From positions 310,001-374,000 of the forward strand of contig NZ_CP110012.1 of NCBI RefSeq assembly GCF_025947365.1: 64,000 nucleotides of DNA. The letters run 5' to 3'. Both the position numbers and the translations under genes were made by a program. The notes under the pieces were generated by a model. The model saw nothing but the letters and a program-made list of their open reading frames with translations. It did not search any database and was not told where the DNA came from. Source of the DNA: Flavobacterium sp. N502540. Its GTDB lineage: Bacteria; Bacteroidota; Bacteroidia; Flavobacteriales; Flavobacteriaceae. Shown piece by piece: positions 1-7,514 of the stretch. Each line of letters opens with the position of its first letter. The stretch's first letter is position 1.

Positions 1-1340
1 ACATTAAAATCGTGGTCTTTAAAGGGTGTGTAACCCAAAAATATAGCAGGAGTAAATTCTGTTTTATCGGGAGCTTTGGCATTGTAACGCACTTCTTCCT
101 GCACGTACGTTCCCACAACACTACCCAGAACTTTAAGACCATTCAGTCTATAGGAACTTGCCAGCGCAAACAAAGCGGTGTAGCGCTCCGGATAAGAGAA
201 CAGGGTTTTTATACCTTTTCTGGTCGCATTAAGACGGTTGTACTGAAAATCGGTCGACAACGAAACGTCCCAAGTGGGTAGAATCTTGTACAGATTGACT
301 GCTGAAAAATAATATTCCTGTTGGTAATAACTATCGTCAGATTGGGCGCCTTCGGTAACCACTTCACCCAGTACATTGGTGGTGTCTCTGGCTACATAAT
401 GGGTATAATCATAGGCATATTTTGCTTTAGCCTGAAATTTATATCTTTCGCTAAGGTCTTTTATAAAAGTACCCTGCGCAAAAAAATTCTTGTCGTACTG
501 TCTAAAACCATCCGAAAACTTATTTTCTACAATAGCGCCCGGTGCTCCTCTTTCGGAACCGTAATAATACACTTTGGCATCCCAGGTACCGTTCTTCATT
601 TTCCCGTACAGACCAGACTCGAAACGAAATGCTTCTATATCGCTATTGTGTCTCGTAGCTGAGGTATCGTAAGCCACAGTACCGTCAAGATTGTTTCTTT
701 TGTATCTGAATTTGTATTCTCCGTTAGATTTTATGTATTCAGAACTGGCACTCCAACTTAGTTTATCACTTAATTTCTGCTCCAACCTGAAAGAAAGATC
801 ATTGTAATTGATAGACATGGTTTTATAACGCACTAAGAAATTGGTCTTTTTGTTATTCTCAAAAACAGGCCGTTTGGTGCGCAAATAAATAGTAGAAGCA
901 GCTGCAAAGTCTTTGGCCGACTGAAATATTTCGCTCTTCTGACCATTATACATGGTGAGAGATTCCATATCGTCGAGGGAGTATTTTCCTAAATCCGTAA
1001 CTCCGTTCTGTGCATTTCCTAACTGAATTCCGTCATAAAAAACACCCACGTGATGTGTTCCCATGTTACGTACATCCACCGTTTTAAGTCCGCCCAAACC
1101 GCCATAATCCTTGATTTGTACTCCGGCAAAATAACGAAGTGCATCGGCAACATTGTGGCTGGCTAAATTTTCAAGCAGTATTCCTGAGAGGTTTTGTACG
1201 GGAATCACTTCCTGATAAGGTTTTGCTTTTAACAGTACTTCTTTCAAAACCTTCAGACTGTCCTTAGTAGTCTGCGAGTGAAGTACGAGGGGAGCTAACA
1301 ATACGAAAAGAAATAAAAGTAATTTTCTGGTCTTACACAT
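1..1340 (-). CDS. TonB-dependent outer-membrane receptor, probably for cobalamin (3' end outside window)
   Basis: An open frame runs from an ATG at 1340 down to the window edge without a stop, giving about 446 residues. The N-terminus is a typical signal peptide (MCKTRKLLLFLFVLLAPL, cleavage near HSQ). A plug domain follows (LASHNVADALRYFAGVQIKDYGG, with VDVRNMGTHHVGVFYDG), then aromatic-rich alternating strands of a beta-barrel. No carboxypeptidase-like N-terminal domain is present, so it is a BtuB-type rather than a SusC-type receptor. The cobalamin riboswitch upstream on the same strand makes import of a corrinoid across the outer membrane, energised by TonB, the best assignment. The substrate is inferred from the riboswitch, not from the protein. 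Confidence 0.85.
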   Translation of the reverse strand, partial: MCKTRKLLLFLFVLLAPLVLHSQTTKDSLKVLKEVLLKAKPYQEVIPVQNLSGILLENLASHNVADALRYFAGVQIKDYGGLGGLKTVDVRNMGTHHVGVFYDGIQLGNAQNGVTDLGKYSLDDMESLTMYNGQKSEIFQSAKDFAAASTIYLRTKRPVFENNKKTNFLVRYKTMSINYNDLSFRLEQKLSDKLSWSASSEYIKSNGEYKFRYKRNNLDGTVAYDTSATRHNSDIEAFRFESGLYGKMKNGTWDAKVYYYGSERGAPGAIVENKFSDGFRQYDKNFFAQGTFIKDLSERYKFQAKAKYAYDYTHYVARDTTNVLGEVVTEGAQSDDSYYQQEYYFSAVNLYKILPTWDVSLSTDFQYNRLNATRKGIKTLFSYPERYTALFALASSYRLNGLKVLGSVVGTYVQEEVRYNAKAPDKTEFTPAIFLGYTPFKDHDFN

Positions 1341-1464
1341 CACTGATTTAATTAAATAAACTTCGGGATGTGATCGTCAAAAAAGCAATAAGGCAGGATC
1401 CCATTAAAAAATAACAGGTCCGTTTATTGTTGTTCAACTTTATTCCACGAAAGTCTTAAACTAT

Positions 1465-1655
1465 GTGATTCCGGCAGGTCTCCTGACTTGTTCCATCTTT
1501 AAACAGCCTTCTCATCCCGCAAAGCGGGGCAATGGCATGAGTAACGTTAAAGACTTTTACAGAACTTACAGTAGCGGGTCTGTTCAGGATTTACACCTGA
1601 TTCCCTTTTAACTGTTTTCTCTAAAGAAAAAACAGACCTGAATCTGGCCGTAAAG
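1465..1655 (-). promoter_or_regulatory. Cobalamin (AdoCbl-type) riboswitch
   Basis: Read on the minus strand, the region contains the B12 box AGTCAGGAGACCTGCC (1473-1488) and, further 5', the conserved segment GGTGTAAATCCTGAA followed by ACCCGCTACTGTAAG, both hallmarks of the cobalamin riboswitch core. It lies about 125 nt upstream of the TonB-dependent receptor start and should repress that gene when cobalamin is plentiful. A short inverted repeat AAAGATA/TATCTTT (1652-1669) sits at its 5' edge, near the expected promoter. Confidence 0.93.
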
Positions 1656-1709
1656 ATAGAATTATCTTTATAAAAACAAGAGTTAATTAGTTCATATTAC
1701 ACTTTTGAC

Positions 1710-1768
1710 AATGAATGAGACCAAATCTCATTCATTCATTAAAAGAATGCTATCTTAAACATTCTTTA
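1710..1768. repeat. Two adjacent inverted repeats in the receptor/fabH intergenic region
   Basis: ATGAATGAGA (1711-1720) and TCTCATTCAT (1726-1735) form a perfect 10-bp inverted repeat with a 5-bp spacer. Six bases later AAAGAATG (1742-1749) and CATTCTTT (1760-1767) form a second one. The region lies between divergent genes, so operators are more likely than terminators. The half-site GAATG/CATTC resembles the palindrome upstream of the TetR gene at 37.7 kb. The rest of the 1341-2098 gap holds the riboswitch and a TATATTTG (TAnnTTTG-type) box at 1955-1962 that could belong to the fabH promoter, although no good -33 element precedes it. Confidence 0.5.
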
Positions 1769-2098
1769 CTTTTTTAAATCGAACCGTAACAAAAAAACAT
1801 TTTTGCGACCAATAACAAGTTCAGTTGGATTGCTTTTTCATAAACATTGAAGAACTGAAACAAAATCATTCAAAACAGGATTTGATTTTATTAATAATGA
1901 AGTGAAACAGAAATATTAAAAGTAAATTAACAAATCCCGAGATTTTTGCATCTTTATATTTGTTAAATTGCGCCCCTGTAAATGAAGATGCCCCTCGTAC
2001 TACATATTCTTCGAAAAACTCTTGTAAAATGGACTGGAGAAAGGTTTTGGGCCGAAAGTCAAAATTAAAAGAACACTAAAAGAGAAACAAAAAATTCA

Positions 2099-3082
2099 AT
2101 GAATACAACAAAGGCTTCCATTATTGCTATTGGAGGATATGTACCGGAAACGGTTTTAAGCAATACTGATTTAGAAAAAAGAATAGATACAACAGATGAG
2201 TGGATTACCTCTCGAACAGGCATAAAAGAAAGAAGAATATTGGATGACCCGGCACTGGCAACCTCAGATATGGCTTCTTTCGCCATTAAAGATCTAATAA
2301 AAAATTATGATATAAATCCTCTGGATATTGATTGTCTGATACTAGCAACATCAACACCCGATCATATTCTTACTCCCGCTGCCAGTTTGGTATGCGAAAA
2401 AGCAGGACTGAAAAGTGCCTGGGGATTTGACCTTAACGCTGCCTGCAGCGGCTTTTTATATGCACTTTCCGTAGGTGCAAGCTTTATTGAAAGCGGCAGA
2501 TATAAAAATGTTATCGTAGTTGGTGCCGATAAAATGAGTTCGATCGTTAATTATGAAGACCGAAACAGCTGTATTTTATTTGGCGATGGCGCTGGTGCTG
2601 TACTTTTACAGCCTACTACAGACGGTCGTGGTATTCATCAAAACATTTTCAGAACTGACGGAACAGGTGCCGAATTCCTTTCTGTACGTGCCGGAGGTTC
2701 CCTTTTGGCAACAACAGAAGAAACCATTCAAAACAAACAGCACTTTGTACATCAGGAAGGAAGAACCGTTTTTAAACACGCCGTGAGAAACATGAGCGGT
2801 ACTTCGAAAGAACTAATGGAAAAAGCGTCATTGACTCCGGATATGGTAGACTGGGTAATCCCTCATCAGGCTAACTTAAGAATCATTCAGGCAGTAAGTG
2901 AAGAAGTTGGTATTCCTATTGAGAAGTTTAAAGTAAACATTCAAAGATACGGTAACACTACAGCGGCAACCATCCCGTTATGTCTTTGGGATTTCAAAAA
3001 CGATTTCAAAAAAGGAGATAATCTTGTTATTACGGCTTTTGGAGCAGGATTTTCCTGGGGCAGTATGTACATCAAATGGTAA
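2099..3082 (+). CDS. fabH: 3-oxoacyl-ACP synthase III (KAS III, FabH)
   Basis: The 327-residue protein spans the full length of the FabH family. The catalytic triad is visible: Cys116 in NAACSGF, His256 in IPHQANLR and Asn286 in RYGNTTAA. The Gly-rich C-terminus GAGFSWG is intact. The enzyme condenses an acyl-CoA primer with malonyl-ACP to start fatty acid synthesis in the cytoplasm. It stands alone here, apart from any acpP/plsX/rpmF operon, so it may be an additional KAS III rather than the only one. The start is the first ATG, which leads directly into the conserved fold. Confidence 0.93.
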   Translation: MNTTKASIIAIGGYVPETVLSNTDLEKRIDTTDEWITSRTGIKERRILDDPALATSDMASFAIKDLIKNYDINPLDIDCLILATSTPDHILTPAASLVCEKAGLKSAWGFDLNAACSGFLYALSVGASFIESGRYKNVIVVGADKMSSIVNYEDRNSCILFGDGAGAVLLQPTTDGRGIHQNIFRTDGTGAEFLSVRAGGSLLATTEETIQNKQHFVHQEGRTVFKHAVRNMSGTSKELMEKASLTPDMVDWVIPHQANLRIIQAVSEEVGIPIEKFKVNIQRYGNTTAATIPLCLWDFKNDFKKGDNLVITAFGAGFSWGSMYIKW

Positions 3083-3154
3083 ATAGTATATAAAAAATTA
3101 CGCTAAACTCTTATGCTGAGGTAACTCATCATAAATTCAATATCGATTTCAAAC

Positions 3155-3194
3155 AAAAAAACAATCAGGACAAAATGTACTGATTGTTTTTTTA
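3155..3194. terminator. Bidirectional intrinsic terminator
   Basis: ACAATCA (3161-3167) pairs with TGATTGT (3181-3187). The stem is flanked by an A-run on the left and a T-run on the right, so it can work for fabH (+) and for the converging amidohydrolase (-). Confidence 0.75.
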
Positions 3195-3300
3195 TTTGTA
3201 ATTCAGATTAAATATAAAATCCAAACTATTATTCTTTCACAGGCAACTGTATCTGTTCTGGTCAGTCTATTGATAGTAAGAAATACGCTTTCAATTTTTT

Positions 3301-4668
3301 TTACAAACCGGTCATTTGTCCTGCTATCATTTTACCCTTAAAAAACACGCCTTCTCTTTTTGGTAAACGAGCTACCGCTTCGGCAGAACAGCTTGCTTTT
3401 ACCAAAATAAAATGCGCATCATCTCCAGCTGCCGGCCATACGCGTACACCTGCATCGTTAAGCGGCAACACCTCGTTTGTGGTGGCGATATGCAAAGCAC
3501 GGCTCAAATTGTACTCGTCTGTCCAACCGTAAAGCTGTGCACATAATTTTGCTTTTTCCAGCATATCGCAGGTTCCAAAAGGCATCCAGTGGTCTACAAT
3601 ACTGTCGGTACCTGTCATCAGTTTCACACCGTACTTCTTTAAAGTCGGAATAGGCATGATGGTTTTTCCCATCGGTACTGTAGAAATAACTCCGATACCC
3701 AGTGCTCCCATCTTTTCGGCAATTCCTTCTAAATCTTTCGGATCCATTCTGGCCAGTGCAAAACCGTGGCTGATATAAGTTTTCCCTTGTAATTGCTTGT
3801 TCTCTTCGGTTTTTTTGATAATGTATTCTATCGCTGATTTCCCTGAAGGTGGCGATTCGTGTAAATGAATATCGATTCCTTTATTGTGGTCTAATGCAAT
3901 CTGAAACATAGTATCGAGCGATTTTTCCATATTTCCATCAACCGTTGTAGGGTCAAGACCGCCGATAAAATCTACTCCCATTTTTGCAGCTTCTCTTAGT
4001 AAAGATTCTGATTGCGAATATAAAATTCCGTGCTGCGGAAAAGCCACAATCTCCCATCCAAAACTTTCTTTATTATTCTCTAATGCCTTCAACAAATGCT
4101 CCAGACTTTTTAATCCACTCACGGGGTCAATATTACACTGGCAACGGGCAAAATAGCTCCCCTGACTTTTCATCAACTGAATAGCCTGCTCTGCTTTGTA
4201 CTGAGAATCGACAAGCAGTTCAGGAATTATCTTTTGTTCCAGAGTGATCATATCTTTTACCGTAAATCCTTTTCTGGGAGCAGCATTCCATTTTCCGCCG
4301 TAAAAAGTTTTATCAATATGAATGTGCATGTCGCGCAATCCCGGAAGCATCAAAAGACCTTTAGCATCTACTTTTTTTAGTTTCCCTTCGGGTTTGTCGG
4401 TTGTAATATTTTTAATCTTCCCATCTGCAATATGTACATTGTACAAACTGGTTTTGGTCGCAATTACTTCTTTCTTTTCATTATACTCAAAACTGTCTTC
4501 CAGTCTTACATTGGTTAAAATATATTCTTTAGCAGAGGCTATACTATTTTCAGGCTCTTCCAGAGAATGTGCCATTGCAGTATTGCTTATTCCGGAAAAC
4601 AAGGCAGCTCCCGTTGCTGCGGCTCCCATTCTTAAAAATTGCTTTCGGTTTATTTTGTTGTCGCTCAT
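3301..4668 (-). CDS. Exported amidohydrolase, cytosine-deaminase-like
   Basis: This is a 455-residue metal-dependent amidohydrolase. The N-terminus NRKQFLRMGAAATGAALFSG resembles a Tat signal with RK in place of the twin Arg, which suggests a periplasmic enzyme. After a small N-terminal beta domain comes the metal-binding HxH pair (His115 and His117 in DMHIHIDKTF), then HLHE in the middle of the barrel, ISHGFAL, and the late Asp in GTDSIVDHW. The order of motifs and the GGKW segment fit the CodA/N-isopropylammelide branch (hydrolytic deamination of a ring C-NH2). The substrate cannot be read from the sequence. It has its own AraC neighbour in the same orientation just upstream. Confidence 0.8.
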   Translation of the reverse strand: MSDNKINRKQFLRMGAAATGAALFSGISNTAMAHSLEEPENSIASAKEYILTNVRLEDSFEYNEKKEVIATKTSLYNVHIADGKIKNITTDKPEGKLKKVDAKGLLMLPGLRDMHIHIDKTFYGGKWNAAPRKGFTVKDMITLEQKIIPELLVDSQYKAEQAIQLMKSQGSYFARCQCNIDPVSGLKSLEHLLKALENNKESFGWEIVAFPQHGILYSQSESLLREAAKMGVDFIGGLDPTTVDGNMEKSLDTMFQIALDHNKGIDIHLHESPPSGKSAIEYIIKKTEENKQLQGKTYISHGFALARMDPKDLEGIAEKMGALGIGVISTVPMGKTIMPIPTLKKYGVKLMTGTDSIVDHWMPFGTCDMLEKAKLCAQLYGWTDEYNLSRALHIATTNEVLPLNDAGVRVWPAAGDDAHFILVKASCSAEAVARLPKREGVFFKGKMIAGQMTGL

Positions 4669-4764
4669 CGGTTAATAGTGTAAAATATTCCTGAGAAATT
4701 AGCCCTCAAAAAATAATGGTGAACTGCAAAATTCACTTAATTTTTTAAAACCGGAGCAGGAAGA

Positions 4765-5637
4765 TTAATGATAAGAATGGTACAGATTATAATTTTCCTT
4801 AAAATCGGTCGGTGTTTTTCCGATATACTTTTTAAACACTTTGGCAAAATAGCCATTATCACTAAACCCTAACTGATAAGCAATCTCTTTTACAGATAAG
4901 TCAGTACTAATCAACAATCGTTTGGCTTCCAGAATGGTTCTCTCTTTAATAACATCGCCGGCAGATTTGTTCAGGAATTTTTGAGAAAGAATATTCAAAT
5001 AATTGGACGTCACATTCAATTCACCGGCGTAAAAATTCACCGAAAATTCGGTAGTAAAATGATCTTCAATCAGTGTCTTGAACTTTTTTATAATTTTTTC
5101 TGATTTGGCCGCAACATCATGATCGGGAAACTGCAACACGTATTCTTTTTGCAATACTTTAAACAGCAGGTGCAATCTTAACAACACTATTTCTTTGGTC
5201 AATAGATCGTCTTTAAGCAAATCTGATTCTATTTCCTCCAACTGGCTTTTAACTTTCTGAAATCCAATCTTATCCAGGGAAAGACAAAATGGTGAACTCT
5301 GTCCGAAAAAAGGCAGCTGCGACAAATTGGAAAAAACAGTCATTATTTCAGGCGAAATCATCAGCTGAAAGCCATTGGTATTGACATCGAGTGACCAATT
5401 GTGTACCTGTCCGGATCCTACAAAATGAATTTGATAATCGGCTACTTTGGTTTGTTTAAAATCCACGCTGTGAAATCCGGAACCGTTCTCTACGAAAAAA
5501 ACAAGGTAGAAATCGTGTTTATGAGGCTGCTCGAATTCGTTACGTCCTTTTACACTGTGCCGAAACAAGGTGATGCCGAACGTTTGCTCGCCAAGTATAT
5601 TTAAAACAGACAAAGTGGGTATGGCAGTTTTGCTCAA
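4765..5637 (-). CDS. AraC-family transcriptional regulator with N-terminal cupin
   Basis: The 290-residue protein has an N-terminal cupin-like sensor region (PHKHDFYLVFFVENGSG) and a C-terminal pair of helix-turn-helix motifs ending in KEIAYQLGFSDNGYFAKVFKK and a GKTPTDFK tail, the standard AraC/XylS signature. It sits 96 bp upstream of the amidohydrolase on the same strand and diverges from the GH88 gene. It could control either. No binding site was recognised. Confidence 0.9.
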   Translation of the reverse strand: MSKTAIPTLSVLNILGEQTFGITLFRHSVKGRNEFEQPHKHDFYLVFFVENGSGFHSVDFKQTKVADYQIHFVGSGQVHNWSLDVNTNGFQLMISPEIMTVFSNLSQLPFFGQSSPFCLSLDKIGFQKVKSQLEEIESDLLKDDLLTKEIVLLRLHLLFKVLQKEYVLQFPDHDVAAKSEKIIKKFKTLIEDHFTTEFSVNFYAGELNVTSNYLNILSQKFLNKSAGDVIKERTILEAKRLLISTDLSVKEIAYQLGFSDNGYFAKVFKKYIGKTPTDFKENYNLYHSYH

Positions 5638-5715
5638 AAGAATCGATAGTGTTGGTTTACTATTTTCAAAATTATGTAATTAATCGATAGGTAAACTGTT
5701 GTGTATATTTTTTTT

Positions 5716-5812
5716 CACGCAGATTCAGGAGATTAGTCAACCCGTTTGCTATCCCTCAGGTTAGCAGATTTTTGCTAATCATTTTAATCCATTAATCTGT
5801 GGCTAATGCTTC
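5716..5812. repeat. Imperfect foldback element in the AraC/GH88 intergenic region
   Basis: CACGCAGATT near the left end and AATCTGTGGC near the right end are inverted copies of one another. An internal hairpin TTAGCA-gattttTGCTAA lies at 5761-5776. The arrangement resembles short dispersed palindromes common in Flavobacterium intergenic DNA. The rest of 5638-6041 is AT-rich and shows only a TAACTTCG string at about 5983, also found upstream of the sulfatase gene. Confidence 0.4.
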
Positions 5813-6041
5813 AACACCTATAAACCTATTTTTTATGACTTCGATAAAATTCAAAATCACATTTTACTCAGCCCCCTAAACCGAGCAGCTCAAAACCTTC
5901 ATTAATTCTGTAAAAAACAGACTCTTTACACAAATTTGAAAGTTTTATGATAAAAACTGAAAGACGATTTTCAATCTCAAATCTAACTTCGCTCTATCAA
6001 AGCATTAGAACAAACAGATCATAAATCTAAAAGAGTACACA

Positions 6042-7244
6042 ATGAAAAAAAACCTAAGCTTATTAGTAGCAGTCTTTGCTATTACCATAAACTCCTTTGC
6101 CAATCTCAAACAAGAAGATCCATCTTTGGTTTGGTTTAAAAAAACAACCGAAACCATTCGCTTCCAGCTAAACAAAGCGGCACAGACTTACAAACCGGGG
6201 AAAAATCCGCGTTCCGTAAATCCTGATGGAACTGTGAGACTGGCGGGCTTAACCGACTGGACTACCGGTTTTTTTCCGGGAAGTTTATGGTACGGCTACG
6301 AGCTTACAGGTGACAAAATTTTGGCTGAAGAGGCTAAAAAGTTTACACTTGCTTTGGATTCTATTCGAAATATCAAAAACACACACGATGTGGGCTTTAT
6401 GCTCTATTGTTCTTACGGGAATGCTTACAGAATCACTCATGACAAAATTTATCTTCCGGCATTAGCTGACGGAGCAGCAAATCTCTACGCCCGTTTTAGT
6501 CCAACAGTTGGAGCTATTCGTTCCTGGGATTTTGAGTGGTTGCATTATCCGGTGATTATCGATAATATGATGAACCTTGAATATTTGTATTGGAGTGCCA
6601 GCGCCTTTAACAAACCTGAATATACCACTGCAGCCAATACCCATGCTCTGACGACCATAAAAAACCATTTTAGAAAAGACTACAGCTCTTATCATTTGGT
6701 CGATTACGATCCGAAAACGGGTAAAGTATTGCGTAAAGGAACACATCAGGGTGTTACCGACGAATCGGCATGGGCACGCGGTCAGGCCTGGGGATTGTAT
6801 GGATATACGATGTGTTATGCTAATACCAAAAACCCGAAATTTTTACAACAGGCCGAAAGTATTGCTGCCTTTCTAATGAATCATCCTCGTATGCCAAAAG
6901 ACAAAATACCGGTTTGGGATTTTGATGTGCACAATGCCATGGACACTGCTGAACTTGCTCCCAGAGATGCTTCGGCAGCAGCCGTAATTGCTTCGGCATT
7001 GCTCGATTTGAGCACTCAGGTTAAAGATGGCAAAAAATATATGAACTATGCCGAAGACATTTTAAAATCTTTATCGTCTGATGCTTATCTCGCAAAACCG
7101 GGTGAAAACAATTATTTTTTACTGAAACACAGCGTGGGTGCTTTTTTATACAATTCAGAGATTGACACTCCTCTTGACTATGCCGATTATTATTATCTGG
7201 AAGCTTTAAAAAGATATGCATCTCTTAAAAAAATAGAAATCTAA
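6042..7244 (+). CDS. GH88 unsaturated glucuronyl hydrolase
   Basis: The 400-residue protein has a signal peptide (cleavage near SFAN) and an alpha/alpha-barrel GH88 domain. Diagnostic segments are DWTTGFFPGSLWYGYELTG, the catalytic Asp116 in THDVGF, the second conserved Asp174 in IIDNMMNLE, and RGQAWGLYGY. GH88 enzymes hydrate the C4=C5 double bond of the uronic acid left by polysaccharide lyases, releasing the unsaturated residue as a keto acid. It opens the utilization locus and precedes the PL8 and PL12 lyases whose products it would process. The export signal suggests a periplasmic site. Confidence 0.9.
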   Translation: MKKNLSLLVAVFAITINSFANLKQEDPSLVWFKKTTETIRFQLNKAAQTYKPGKNPRSVNPDGTVRLAGLTDWTTGFFPGSLWYGYELTGDKILAEEAKKFTLALDSIRNIKNTHDVGFMLYCSYGNAYRITHDKIYLPALADGAANLYARFSPTVGAIRSWDFEWLHYPVIIDNMMNLEYLYWSASAFNKPEYTTAANTHALTTIKNHFRKDYSSYHLVDYDPKTGKVLRKGTHQGVTDESAWARGQAWGLYGYTMCYANTKNPKFLQQAESIAAFLMNHPRMPKDKIPVWDFDVHNAMDTAELAPRDASAAAVIASALLDLSTQVKDGKKYMNYAEDILKSLSSDAYLAKPGENNYFLLKHSVGAFLYNSEIDTPLDYADYYYLEALKRYASLKKIEI

Positions 7245-7415
7245 AAGTAAACAGTTCGTGCAATACCCTGTCTGCGAAAAAAAACAAAACATGAAGTTCT
7301 TCTGGATAAAATTAAAAAAAAAGAAAAAACTTACAAAATAATCAGTAATTTCCCAACAAATATTTCCACTGATATTTTTTCAAAGTAACTTCCTGACCAA
7401 ATCAACTTCATTATG

Positions 7416-7460
7416 AACCCGCAAAACCTCCGATTCTAACCGTTGGAAGTTTTGCGGGTT
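7416..7460. repeat. Strong stem-loop between the GH88 and PL8 genes
   Basis: AACCCGCAAAACCTCC (7416-7431) pairs with GGAAGTTTTGCGGGTT (7445-7460) with one mismatch over 16 bp and a 13-base loop. No T-run follows. It lies 54 bases before the PL8 start, so it may be an mRNA processing or stabilising structure, or a dispersed genomic palindrome. Confidence 0.7.
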
Positions 7461-7514
7461 AGTTGCTAAGAATACAATAAATTACTAACCACTAATCTAT
7501 TAATAACCACTCTT

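Noticed and set aside
12..662. Plus-strand open frames at 12-281 and 321-662
   Set aside because: They are antisense to the TonB-dependent receptor, whose minus-strand frame is continuous to the window edge and has clear plug and barrel features.
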